Below are positions 42,018 through 53,367 of a stretch of DNA of 64,000 nt, one piece after another. Within the stretch, counting starts at the first letter, position 1. The number at the start of each line of letters is the position of its first letter. The DNA lies in the NCBI GenBank assembly GCA_025917655.1, contig CP084615.1:1736001-1800000 (forward strand), written 5' to 3'. The translations under genes were made by a program, and so were the position numbers. The notes beneath the pieces are model-generated. The model made no database searches. It saw only the letters and a list, made by a program, of their open reading frames with translations, and was not told where the DNA came from. The stretch is from Chlorella sorokiniana (taxonomy: Eukaryota; Chlorophyta; Trebouxiophyceae; Chlorellales; Chlorellaceae).

Positions 42018-44834
42018 TCAGATGTCGCAGCTCCCGCCGCCAAAGAGGCACGCTCCCCACTTCTGGTGGCGCTGGAAAGCTGCCTTGTAGGCTTCCGCCG
42101 CCTCGTGGGCAGGGTGCAGCACCTCGGCCTCTGCGCAAGGGCACCATTGCGCAGCACAGAGCACACTGATCCAGGCATGTTGGCGGCCAGGTTGCTGCCG
42201 GCTGCTGATGGAGCCGCTTACAGCCACAGTGCTTGAATCAGCTTGCCCCCCAGCCATCGCACGTGCCACACAGGAAGCAGCAGCCAGCTGGCACTCCACC
42301 CCACCCAGTCCCCCCAGGCTGGCTCACCCATGGGCGGCGGGTGCCGCCGACATAGTCGGCCACAGGCACGCCGCTGTGCACCGCGGCCGCCTGCAGCGCC
42401 GCACCCAGCGCCGCCACCTCCGGCTCCGCGGGAAGCGCAGCGGCAGCTGGAACGCGTCCGCCACGATGCGGCGCCACAGCTTGTTGCGGCTGCCGCCACC
42501 CACCACCACCAGCTCTCTGCGTTTGGGGGTGCAGCGGCGGCAGGGCGTGATGGTGGGAGCGGCAGTAGCGCAATTGAACTGACAGCCCGTTCAGCCATGT
42601 CGGTGCCAACAAGCTGAATGACCCCATCAGGGCTGGGACGCTCGGCGTGCGTGGCTCACGTGGCGGCGACGCCAAAGTCCTTCATGCGCTGCATGCCCGC
42701 CACCAGGGAGAAGGTGGCTCCCTCCATGGCCGCGCGGTACAGCAGTCCGGGACGGGTGAGACCGGGGCGCAGGCCTGCCGGGGGTGAGGGGGCGGGCCGG
42801 GAGCGCGCAGCGCAAGCTGGCTGGGATGGTTCTGGGCCAGCGGAGGGCAACCGGCGGTGCGGGAGTTGGGAGAGGCTATGCCCAGACCGTGCACCCTCCC
42901 GACTGCCCCGCCCCCACCCACCCAGCACCGCCCGGTGGCCTGGGGCCAGTTGGGCGTGCGCTCCCCTGCCAGGTAGGGCAGCATGGTGACGCCGTGGCAG
43001 CCCGGCGGCTCGGTGGCGGCGGCTGCGGTGATGGCCTCGTGGCTGAGGCCGAACGAGTGCCGCACCTGGGCCGTTGCGGGGGTAAATGGCACACGGCAGG
43101 CACCGTGGTAAGCAGCCGCACGCGTGGAATTGCAAGCAGGCCCAACAGGCAACCCCTGCTGCAGCCAGGCACTTGCCGCGCTGCAGCGCAGGAGGCGGCA
43201 GGGCCCACCTCGTCCACGGGTCCCGTGCAGTTGAGCGTGCACAGCAGCGGCAGCCAGCCCCGGCGGCATCGCAGAAGGGGCAGATGGCTCCCGTGGGGTC
43301 CAGCACCGGCTTGCCGCTGGGCCCAAACAGCGTGCCGGAGGTGCCCAGCGACAGCACCCAGGACCCCTCCCGCACCACGCCCGCCCCCAGCGCCGCCATC
43401 GCGTTGTCGCCGCCGCCGGGAGCCACCTGCACCCCGGGCGGCAGGCCCAGCTGCGCCGCCGCCTCGGCCCGCAGCGTGCCCACCACCTGCGGGCGGCGCC
43501 GGGGTGGGGCGGCAGAGTTCCCGCCTTTGTGCCGAACGCAGTCCAGGCGGATCAAGTGTCAAGCGCAGCAGCGGCTCCCACCCCTCTGCAGACACTCAGT
43601 TCCTCCCCCTCCCCCTCCCCCCACCCTCCCATGCACCCCAGCCCACCTCCTGCGGCCCAATCAGCTCAGGCAGGCACCCCGCCAGCTTCTCCCCATCCAG
43701 CAGGGCGATGCGCTGCGTGTCCCAAGCGCGAGCGGCGGTGTCCAGCAGGCCCGTGCCGCTTGCATCAGAGGCCTGGGGGAACAAGTGCAAGGCAGCTGGG
43801 GTGAGCGGCTCAGCATGTAGGAGGCAGCCGGCCCAGCCAGGACGGCTTCCAACCTGGCTGCCTCCGAGCGCGCTGGCCAGGGCAGCAGGCGAGGGCAGGC
43901 CCCCTGAGCCGGTCGGACCCCGGCGCTTGCCTCCATGCAGTGCCGCCCCGTCAGCCACCAGTTGAGGAAGTCGTGGGGAGCAGCACGTGCGCCAGGCGCG
44001 CCCAGTGGCCCGCCTCCCGCCGCTTCAGCCAGAGCAGCTTGGAGGCGGTGAAGGCGGGGACCAGGGTGCTCCCGTACAGGCGGGACAACTCAGCAGCCTC
44101 CTCCGCGCTCTCCACGTCGCACCACAGCTTGGCTGCATTGGTCAAAAACAATCAGCAAGTATAGAAGGCGGGACGGCATACACTCGTCGTGTGAAAACGA
44201 GGACCAACAACCACGCAAGCTCCCAGCCACACTGGCCTTAAAACCACAGCCATGCACCCACCCGGCCGGATCACTGTTCCCTGCGCGTCCAGCGCCACCA
44301 GCCCGTGCTGCTGCCCAGACACGGCGATGGCCGCCACGCGGTCGGCGGCGGGGCTGCCGCCTGCGCTGGCAGCCGCCAGCGCGTCTGCGATCGAGTCCTT
44401 GCAGGCCTGCACACCGCGGAAGCATTGCTTCTAACAGAACGGCGCTTTACGGGAGCGCCTCGCAATCGAGCGGCGCATGTTGTGGGGCGGGTTGCTGGCT
44501 GGCAGGGCAGCGGGCGCGCCCACCTCCACCCAGGTGGCTGGGTGCTGCTCCGCCTGGCCCGGCCGCGAGCTGTGGAGGGAGTAGGCCACGGAGCCGCGCC
44601 CCACCACCTCACGGCTCTCCTCCTCGTACACCACCGCCTTGGTGGACTGGGTGCCCACATCCAGACCCACAAACAGGCGGCCGCCAGCCAGGGCGCTGAG
44701 CGCACAGCAGCGGCGGCGGCCGCGGGCGGCGCACGGGAGCCGTGCCGCCGCGAGACAGACGGGCGCCAGGAGCGACTAGCTGGGGTCAATCTGTTTGTGC
44801 TTGTCAAGCTGAGGGTGGAGGTGGGGTGCCGCAT
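42018..44834 (-). CDS. XYLB: Xylulokinase (FGGY carbohydrate kinase)
   Basis: Phosphorylates D-xylulose to xylulose 5-phosphate, feeding the pentose phosphate pathway. FGGY motifs in order: FVGLDVGTQSTKAVVYEEE, ADRVAAIAVSGQQHGLVALD, AKLWCDVESAEEAAELSR, FTASKLLWLKRREAGHWARL, DASGTGLLDTAARAWD, APGGGDNAMAALGAGVV (with the catalytic Asp), VLSLGTSGTLFGPSGKPV, MLPYLAGERTPNWP, ELVVVGGGSRNKLWRRIVAD, and FPAEPEVAALGAALQAA. The ATG at 44834 opens a Ser/Arg-rich stretch (LTPASRSWRPSVSRRHGSR) that could be an organelle targeting peptide; the join into GGRLFVGLDVG needs an intron or a frame change near 44690. A base seems missing in a G run near 43260. The gene is convergent with the plastid protein gene, the two ends being 243 bp apart. 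Confidence 0.9.
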
Positions 44835-45416
44835 GCAGCTGGCAGGAGGTGCGCGCAGCGGGTTGGTGAGGTTGGCGGCGGCTGGCGGTGAGGCGGTCCG
44901 ATGCAGGCGACCGTGAACGTGAGTGACTGCGCGCGCGATGGATCTTGAAAAGGACAAATGACACACGATGGTTCCCCGAGCCTCCCCTTTGGTCGCCTCC
45001 AGACTTGGTGCTGGGTTCAGGCGATCGCGACTGGTACGAGGGAAACGGCGGGGTAGGTGACGATTTCTCGATGCGATGATCAAGATGCAAGATGCGCGAC
45101 ACTGTCCGACAGCACTGCCCGACACTCAGCCATCAGCGCCACCCAAGCACAGCGCGACGCCGCACCCTCGGCCCCGCCTCCTCCTTCTGGGCCGAGGGCC
45201 AGGCTTCCCACCAAACACTTTGGGTCACATCTCGCAGGTAATGATGTACAGGATGAAATGTGAGGCGGAACGCTTGTTTGGCGGCCCGCGCGATGGCTAG
45301 CAGGGCTTGCAGCGGGCAGCGGTGGAGGGGAGCGCATAGCAAGGGAGCAAGGTGCGCAGCGCAGGGGCTGCACATGAGCAGGGCAGTATCTGCCAAGGTG
45401 GGGAAGGGGCGTGCGG
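44835..45416. other. Intergenic, no gene seen
   Basis: Upstream region of xylulokinase and downstream region of the XBAT-like gene, both on the - strand. Open frames here show no conserved features. A/T-richer patches occur near 44930-45120. Confidence 0.4.
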
Positions 45417-48400
45417 TCAGAACACGCGCATGATGTAGGCCTGCACTGTTTCGCGGCACATGGGGCAGGCCTGCACGTTGCTCTCCTTGAGGTGCACCGC
45501 GCACTCGCGGCACAGGCACCTGCAGGGGGAAGCAGGCGGGGAGCAGGCAGGCGCACGGCGGCAGTTGGAATGAAGGGGGGGGTACACATGGGGCACGAGG
45601 GTGCGGCCGTCGACACAGCAGACAGGATGGCACGGCCCGCCCAGCCTGCGCCTGGTGCTGTTGGCTGCTGGCATGCCATGCAGGCGCCGCCCAGCGCCCG
45701 CTCACTTGTGCACCGACTCGCCGTGCAGCACCCCCGCTGTGGCGGGCGCATCCATGCAGAAGACGCAGACGGCGGAGTCGTCGGACGGGTTGGCGGGGGC
45801 TGCGCAGCGGCGCCGCCGCCGCCGCCGCCGCGGCCCCGACTCGGAGGCTGCGCGGCTGGGCGGCGCGGCGGGCACGTCCGACAGCCACGCGTCGTCCTGC
45901 AGGCGTGGCGCCGAGGCGTGGCGCCCAGAGGTGCTGATGGGCAGGTGGGAGGGACGCGCGGCGACGACGCCGCCGCTGCTGCTGCCCGTCAGCGCCGCCG
46001 CCCCCGCCGCCAGGGGCAGCTGCGGCAGCGGGTAGTCCAGGTCGAGGAGGGCGGGTGCTGAGGGGCGCCCAAACGACTGCAGGTTCTCCACCCCAGGTCC
46101 CGGGGTCTCGGGCGTGGAGGCGGGGTAGCCGCCGCTGCCCTGGGCAGCAGGCTGCAGCGGGGGTCGGCGTGGTACACGCGCGGGTAGAAGCCGCCCGTCA
46201 GGTAGTCAGGGCGCTCCGCGGCCCCCGCCGCCGCCCCCGCCGCGGCGGCCGGCACCGCCGGCGCAGACGGCGGCGCCTCGGGCGCTGTGGGCGTGGCGAC
46301 GCTCGCGGGTGCGCCCTCCGCCCCCGCCGCCTCCTGCTCCTGGCTCATCTGGCGCGCCACCTCAGCGTCGTACTCCTCCTGCAGGCGCCGCGCGATGGCC
46401 TCGTCCGACTCGGTGCCGTCGGCCACCGAGCCGCTGCCGCCGCCGCCCTCCAGCGGGGGGTAGGAGCTCCAGGCTGCAGCACCATGGAGAGGGGGGCGCT
46501 TGCTGCCTGCAGGCGCGTCGGCCGTGCTCCAGCGCACACGCAGCATGTGTCGACTTCCTGCCAGGGTCGGTGGGGGCGAGCTTGCGGCCACGCAGGAGCG
46601 TATGCCCCCGCACTCAGCCCCCCGCCCCCACACACACACTCACTTCCGGGCGTTGGCCATGCTGCTGCCCCCACCCCTGCCAGGTGGGTGTAGAGCGGCC
46701 CCGCCGGCGCGGGCGGCAGCTGCGGCCGCGCCGTGCCGCCGTTTGCGGCATGCGCTGGGGTGGTGGGTGTTGCTGCCGCTGCTGACGGCGTCGCTGCCGC
46801 CGCGAACGCACCATCCACCGGGAAGCCGCGGTTGTTCACGGTGCGGATCAGCTTCTGCAGGCGAGGGCAGAGAGGGAAGCGCAGCGCGGCGCGTGCTCGG
46901 CACCAAGGCAGCGCCCGCGGCAGCAACTGATGCAGCGGGCGCGCAGCAAGCGGTGCCAGCGGCGATGGCTGCAGACGGGGCGCAGCGGGCGGGCGGCTCA
47001 GCCCAGCTGCATCTCACGTCCAGCGCGGCCACCGACTGCCGGGAGCCGTCGTCTGCGGGCAGGAGGGCGGGGGTGGCGGCGCAGTCGAAGCGGCACGCAG
47101 CGGCGTGACGGTGCTGCCTACAGCCCGCACACGCCTGGGATGCCCGGGTGTGCGGCAGGCGCGTCCGCCTCCCCTTGCGGCGCGCCTCGCCGGCCCCCTA
47201 CTGCCTGCCACTCACCCGGGCGCAGGTAGAAGGTGTAGCCCTCCTGCTGGCCGGCAGCGCCACGCCGTGGCCCCCGTCACATACACGCCTGCAGCAAGGG
47301 GGAGCGGCAGCGGCACGGCGTCAGAGGGAGGGTGCAATCAGGCCTGCCTGGCGCCCGCCAGCCCCGGCTTGAAGGATTGGCGGCTGGGCGACACCTCCAG
47401 AGCTGCGGGGTGCAGATAAGCCGGGCGCTGCTGCTGGCCACCGGGGTGAGTGGCAGCAGGGGGCGGCCGCGTCCCGCATGCTGAGGCATGTTCTACTGGC
47501 GGGCCCACCTGAGGGCTGCTCGTGCTTGCGATGCAGCGTGACGCCGGCCTGCGCACAGCGCGGCCCGCCCCGTCCAGCGCTGCAGGCGTGCCTCGGCCTT
47601 TGGGTTGAAAACCTCGCGCTGCGGCATACAGGGCACAGGGCGGCGGGCTTGCTATTGTGCGGGTTTGTGCACATGGGGTTCGGGTGCTGGAGCGGGAACT
47701 TGCCCCCCCCACGGGCGATGAGGCACAGCCCATGCGAGCGCGAGTGCCCTGATGCGCAGGCCAGGTGTGCAGTGCAGGCAAGGTGCTGGATAGCGGCGGC
47801 AGCGGATGGCTGCCCAGAGGGCAGCAGGAGGCTCACCGCGCGTGCGCCGTCCAACCACAGGCGGCAGGCGGGCGCGGTGCTGGCCAGGTTCTTGTAGGCC
47901 AGGAAGACGCAGTGAGTGAGCTGGCTGGCAGGCGGCGCGGCGGGGCTGGGGAAGCGGTGCGACACCACCACCCAGCGGCGCTGCCAGGCGGAGCCCAGCC
48001 CCCAAACTGGGGCACCTTGACCTGCAGCCAGCCCGCAAACGGCGCGCACTGCTCCAGGCGGCGCAGCAGCGGCACGTTACGGGTGCTGCAGGCGATGTCC
48101 ATGGCGGTGTAGCCCTGGGGGTGTTGGGGGGTGTTGGGTGGGGGCCAGGGGATGGTTTGTTGGGTGGGGCCCAGGGGGATGGTTTGTTGGGTGGGGGCCC
48201 CATTGCAGCACGGGCAAGGTGGAAGGGTTGCAGCCTCGCAAGCAGCCCTTTTGCTTACGCCAGCCGGCTGCTCCTGGCTCTGTCGCTGCTGCAGCCTGGT
48301 GTGCGAGGAGGCGCACTGCCGCCCGCCCCGTGAGCGCGTGCCCCCCCCAGGCCCACCTTGCAGTTCTCCACAAACGGGTTGGCCCTGTGGCGCAGCAGCA

Positions 48401-49031
48401 GCTCCACGACCGCCTCGTGCTTGTGGGCCACGGCCTCGTGCAGCGCGGAGCCGCCGTCGGGCTTGCGGTTCACGTGGTGCACATTGGCGCCGGCGCTCAG
48501 CAGCTGCAGGGGCCAGGCAGGCGGTGTGGGAGCGCTGCGTCACGGCGCTGGCCACCGCTGCAACACCCAGCAGAGGATGCCGGGCCTGTGCATCTGCTGC
48601 AAAGCGTGCCAACACGGCTGACTGCTCCCTACACCGTCGCAAAGTGTGCATGCCGGCGGCAGACTTGCCCCAGCGCACGCACCACTTGCACGCACTGCAG
48701 GTGCCCTCGCGCGGCGGCCAGCGTGACAGGCGTGTTGCCCTGCTCATCGGTTGCCTCCAGGTACTGCGCGCGGCTGGACTGGTAGGCGGCGTCGTTGCGC
48801 TGGAGGTCGGCCAGCAGGGCCTGCAGCAAGGAGCGGCAGCAGCAGAGGGGGTGGCGCGGGGACGGCCGACGAGACCGCTGCAGGGCCGGATGCTCTGTGA
48901 ACCAGGCAGGTTGCAGTGTGGACTCGGTGGCACTCAATACAACAACCTGACAGGCGCACCTGCAGGGATGCATGGTCACCGCTACGACAGAGCTTTGCAA
49001 TTTTCTCAGGGGTTGACAGGTTGGCGCCCAT
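45417..49031 (-). CDS. XBAT34/35-like ankyrin-repeat RING E3 ubiquitin ligase
   Basis: Probable E3 ubiquitin ligase. The ATG at 49031 starts MGANLSTPEK, which fits the N-myristoylation consensus (Gly2, Ser6), as in plant XBAT34/35. Ankyrin repeats follow: YLEATDEQGNTPVTLAAARG, SALHEAVAHKHEAVVELLLR, GYTAMDIACSTRNVPLLRRL. Next comes the plant-type block GWLQVKVPQFGG ... WQRRWVVVSHRF ... LTHCVFLAYKNLASTAPACR. Then low-complexity Ala/Pro regions, a UIM-like helix (SDEAIARRLQEEYDAEVARQ), a coded Arg run, and the C-terminal RING: CVFCMDAPATAGVLHG, CLCRECAVHL, CPMCRETV. The ligase ends in YIMRVF. A base seems missing in a G run near 48000 (QFGG to GSAW). An intron holds a G-rich minisatellite. Head-to-head with the lipase gene. 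UIM-like call is by eye. Confidence 0.82.
48111..48203. repeat. G-rich minisatellite in an intron of the XBAT-like gene
   Basis: Imperfect tandem copies of a unit containing GGGGATGGTTTGTTGGGTGG, with a shorter degenerate copy at the left. Runs of G on the + strand could form quadruplexes; the transcribed strand is C-rich. Confidence 0.85.
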
Positions 49032-49471
49032 CGTGCCCCGCTGGCGAGCAAGCGCCTCCGCCTGGGCCGCAGCTACGTCTGCTTCCGGGCTGCGGGCGCG
49101 ACACAGCGGAAGTCCCCAGGTCCTGCCAACAAGCTTTTGGCCTGCTAACGGACCAGTTGGCGCAGGAAACAGAGTGAACCACCTCCTCTGCGGTTGACAG
49201 CAAGACCAGACCCCTTCCAAACCCCGCCACTTCATGCCATGGCATGCGAAAACGAGCTGGCCAACCTACCTGCCGCAGCCGGCAGGGGACTCCGAAGAAG
49301 GGGAAGCTGTCCCTGAAGGTTGGCTGGGAAGAAGCGATCAGGGCGATCAAGGACAGCCAATAGCAGGAACTATGATCATGTCGGCCTGCATTCCTGCCTG
49401 TGTTCACCGCGTGGCTCCGAGCTGTCCTGCCAGCCCTATTCTTGTACTACAGCAGGGGACTGAAAACCGTA
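49032..49471. promoter_or_regulatory. 440-bp divergent promoter between the XBAT-like and lipase genes
   Basis: The two starts face away from each other. The part near 49360-49470 is A/T-richer. The XBAT-like frame is open upstream of its ATG to about 49235, so an earlier start there cannot be fully excluded. Confidence 0.45.
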
Positions 49472-50154
49472 ATGTCTGATTCAATACAGTCAAGGGCTCG
49501 TAACCATCAATGGGTTGCTTATCCTGTCATGCGCAGCTTTGCATCGTTCCTGCCGTTTCGGAGGCCACGACAAGAGGCCGCACAGCAGCCAAGCGCCCTG
49601 GGATTGAGCCGTCAGGAGCTGCAGGTAGCCTTGCTTCAGCCGATGGCTGGCGTGCACGCCGGGCGGGGTTGCTGGGCTGGTTGCTGGCGCCGGCGGAAGC
49701 GCCCGCGCCTCAGCCCGCTCTGCTGCCCGCCTGCGCTTCCCGCAGGATGTCGTGTGCTGCCTGCTGCTGTCGGAGACCGTGTACAAGTCGGTAGAGGGGT
49801 CCCTGGAGGCGGCGGTGGCTGCGCTGAATGAGCTGCGCCGCCAGTTCCCGACCCGCCTCGCGCCCCTCACGGCGGTGCAGTTCTGCCGGCGCTCCGCGGA
49901 GCACAGGCAAGCCACGGGCGCGCGGCCGGCTGCCAAGCGCGGTGCAGCGCCCTCTCCTCCCTACCTGCTGCTCTCCTGCTGTCCGCGCTCCGCATGGACA
50001 GCAGCCCCCTCGACGCTGCTCACCCCGCGCCGCTCTCGGCAGGTACATGCTGGGCGCGAGCGGCACCACGCTCTACGTCTGCTTCATGGGCACCAAGCAG
50101 CCGCGCGACTACTGGGCCGACGCCAACCTGCTCACCGCGCTGCTGTGGCAGGAG

Positions 50155-50187
<33 letters not shown>

Positions 50188-53040
50188 CCGGCAGCGCACC
50201 GCGGCTTCCTGGGGCGCGCCGCCGCGGTGCAGGCGGAGGCGCTGTGGGCCCACGCCCGCGCCCGCGGCCTGCGCCTGGTGCTGTGTGGCCACTCGCTGGG
50301 CGGCGCCGTGGCGCAGCTGTGCACGCTGCGCCTGCTGCGCCTGCTGCGGGCGCGCCGCCGCCGCCGCGAGAGCTGCGCTGCGTCGTGTTTGGCGCCCCGC
50401 CATCGGCAACAGCGCGCTGGCGGGCCACGTGGCGAGCCAGGGCTGGGACCAGCACTTCCAAGGCATCGCGCTGCCTGGTGGGCCGAGGGGCGGCGGCGCG
50501 GCCCGGCTGTCGGCGGCATGCGCCGTGTGGTGGCCCAGGCAGCCCTCCAGGCCCACACGGGCGCAGACCCGCCTCCCTACCAACACCCCTCACCCATCCT
50601 CCCTGTGTGCCGCAGAAGACGTCATTCCGCGCCTGTTTCTGTTGGCGCCAGGCGCACAGGCTTCTCTCGCGGACACGGCATCGGCGGAGGCGGTCCTGGA
50701 TGCTGCGGAGGGGGAGGTGGAGGGAGGGCAGGAGCAGGAGCAGGAGTTGGCTGAGGCTGGCCTCACGAGCAGCGGCGGCTCCACACCGCCCCCTGGCAGC
50801 TTGCAAGGCCACGCTTCACCACCGGCAGGCAATGGCAGCCGTGGCGCCGCGGGCTGGCGAGCCGCGCAGGCGGCCCGCGCGGCCGCTCAGCTGGCGCAGC
50901 GGCCCATCTCGGCGGCGGCGGGCGTGGCCGCGGTGGCTGCTCGCACCGCACGCGCCGGCGCCGCTCGCTTGCGGCCGCCGCCGCTGCTGCCAGCCTTTGC
51001 TCACATCGGGCAGCAGCAGCACCTGCTGTCCCGCGGGCTCGTGCCCGCTGCGGCGGGGTGGCGGCTGCCGCCACGCCAGCTGGCGGCGGGGAGGCGCCGG
51101 CCGCAGGGCAGCAGGCGCTGGGGCAGCTGCCGCCGCAACAGCCGCCGCAGCAGCCAGCGCAGCAGCGCCAGCTGTTGCAGCTGCAGCTGCTGGGCCTGCA
51201 CAGCATGCAGCACTATCGCGCACGGGCGGCGGCGGCCTGCTGGGCGGCGCTGGGCCGGCCCCCGGCCGACGAGGGCGAGGCAGACGAGCCTGCGGTGGAG
51301 CTGAGCGCCAGCCTGGCGCCAGCTGTCGCCGTGCAGCACGCCGCGGCCCGCCTGCCTGTGCTGCCGCCGTTGCAGGGCACAGCGGGAGCCTCGGGCGGCC
51401 TGCTGCAGCCGTGCCTGCCCCGCCTCGGCAGGGCAGCGTGGTGCTGCGGGTCAGCGTGGCGGGACAGGGCTTGGAGGGCTGCACCGCCGCACTGCTCAGG
51501 TTCCCAGGGGCCGGCAGGGGCGGCTGCCGGCCACCGCGGTAGCCAACCTGGCCAGGGAGCGGCTGCTGCTGGAGCTGGAGCGCCCCGCTGGCGGCGGCGG
51601 CGGCGGCTCGGACGCGGATGGCGGCGGCGCTTCGCTGCCGGCTGCCATCAGGGCGGCGTCCGAGCGAGCGTGGGGCTGGGGCGCGCAGCACCTCCACCTG
51701 ACCAGGCAGCAGCAGGGGCCAGGCCCGGCTGCGCAGCTGCTGCTGGAGTTTGCCGTGCCCGCGGCTGCGGCGGCGGCGCTGCAGCTGGATTGTGAGGGCG
51801 AGCAGGGCGGGGGGTGGCGGCTGCCGCGCGCCTCCCCCTGCAGCTGCTGTCCGACTTTGCCAGGCACAGCTGCGAGGTGGAGCTGCAGCCGCAGAGCGTG
51901 TGGCTGCTCAGCCTGCACCCCGCCCTGGGGGCCGGCGCGTGGCAGCAGCTGGGGGCTGCGGCGGCGGCTGCGGCTGCGGCGGCGGCGGGCTCCCCCAACC
52001 TGTGCAGCCCGGCTGGCGCCGCCCCTCCGCCGCCGGCTGGGCCTCTGCTGCTGGCGGGCTGCTGCCGTGGGGGCGTGGCCCGGCCGGCGGCGCAAGCGGC
52101 ACGGATGTCGCCGCACCTGCACCCAGCGGCGGCGGCGGCTCCTCGTCGAACGGCACGGGGCTGCCTCAGGGCGCCTCCAGCGCGGGCCAGCGGCTGGCTC
52201 AGTTCAAGGAAGGCCTGGCCAGCCGGGTGCGCCAGCTGGCGGGAGGGGAGGAGCCAGCAGCGCCCCCCGCCCTGCTGCTGCGCGGCCAGCTGCTGCTGGA
52301 CGTGACGGAGGCGGCGCTGGGGGCGCTGCCGGCCCGCACGCTGTGCCGCAGCAGCTTGAGCTGGCGGCGGAGGTGGTGCGTTGGGTGACGGCGCAGCTCC
52401 CCGCAGCCCAACACCAGCAGCAGCAGCAGCAGCAGCAGCATGGCAAGGCAGCGAGCGGAGGCCAGGCGCAGGGATGGGAGGAGGCGGTTGAGGCGGAGGA
52501 GGAGGACTCGCTGGCGCAGCAGCGGCAGCTGGGCCTGGGGGCCCGCGTGCGGCGCAGCGTGGCGGCAGCAGGCGCGGCGGCGCGGCGGCGCGCCGCGCTG
52601 CTGCGGCGGCGGCACGGCGCGCTGGACACGCTGCCGCCCCCGACCTGCTGGTGCTGCTGCTGGACCGCCGCCAGCTGCTCAGTGGTGCGTACGGCCAGGG
52701 GCTGGATGCTGCTGTGCTGGCGGCAGTGCGTCAGCTGGCGGCTGCCTGCCACGCGTGCGGCGGCTGCCCCCTGCTGCTGGGCGTGGCAGCCCACACCCCG
52801 CTGACCACCCCCACGCGGCACCAGCTTGCCTCCAGCTGCGGCCTGGCAGAGGATGGCGGCGGAGGCGGCAGCAGGCGCGGCGGCGTAGTGCCGCTGCTAT
52901 GGCAGGCAGCGCCGGGCAGGGCGGACGACGGGGACTCGGTGCATGTTGGACCCTTGCACACGGCGCTGTACGCCTATGGCAGGACACGGCAGCGAGAAGA
53001 GGCAGTGGAGGCGGGCGGCCAGCTGATGTCCAGACTGTGA
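49472..53040 (+). CDS. Class 3 lipase-like protein with a long low-complexity C-terminus
   Basis: Probable alpha/beta-hydrolase of the fungal lipase (class 3) family acting on acyl esters. The ATG at 49472 (or the in-frame one at 49529, MRSFASFLPFRRPRQE) opens the first exon, which ends LSRQELQ. Then VVCCLLLSETVYKSVEGSLE, RYMLGASGTTLYVCFMGTKQ, YWADANLLTALLWQEA, HRGFLGRAAAVQAEALWAHA, LVLCGHSLGGAVAQL with the nucleophile Ser, FGAP, IGNSALAGHV and EDVIPRLFLL, where the Asp of the triad is expected. The last 700 residues are Ala/Gln/Gly-rich with a (CAG)n polyglutamine run near 52412-52437; they contain PDLLVLLLDRRQLLSG but no domain I can name. A base seems missing at a C run near 50398. More frame changes are needed in the tail, so its sequence is least certain. 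Confidence 0.75.
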
Positions 53041-53367
53041 GGGGCGCTTGATGGTGGCTGTGAGGCAGCATCTGATACATGGTGTGGAGACGCAGCCCTC
53101 AGCTGTGTGGAAAGTGCATAGTGGACATGTTTGCTCAATGTGCAAGCTCAACGCCACGAGAAGAGGGGGCAATGTGGACATGTTTGCTCAATGTGCAAGC
53201 ACAATGTCATGAAAAAGGGTGAAAGGAGCACCTTAAACTGGGGTGCAACATCTGTGCGGCATGAAGCTGGCTGGCACCTGCCGCCGCTACAGGAGTGACA
53301 GCGCTCGTGCAACGGCTGCCCTGTCCATTCTGTAGCAGCGGGCAGCCCGCCCGGGAGGCCTGGGGGC
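53041..53367. other. Convergent spacer with a 53-bp tandem duplication
   Basis: Between the stops of the lipase and the Cys-rich membrane protein. It contains two copies of a 27-bp core (GTGGACATGTTTGCTCAATG...) at 53121-53147 and 53174-53200, with similar but diverged sequence after each. Confidence 0.8.

Noticed and set aside
52412-52437. CAG run as a separate repeat element
   Set aside because: It is in frame as polyglutamine within the lipase tail and is typical of Chlorella-type low-complexity coding sequence.
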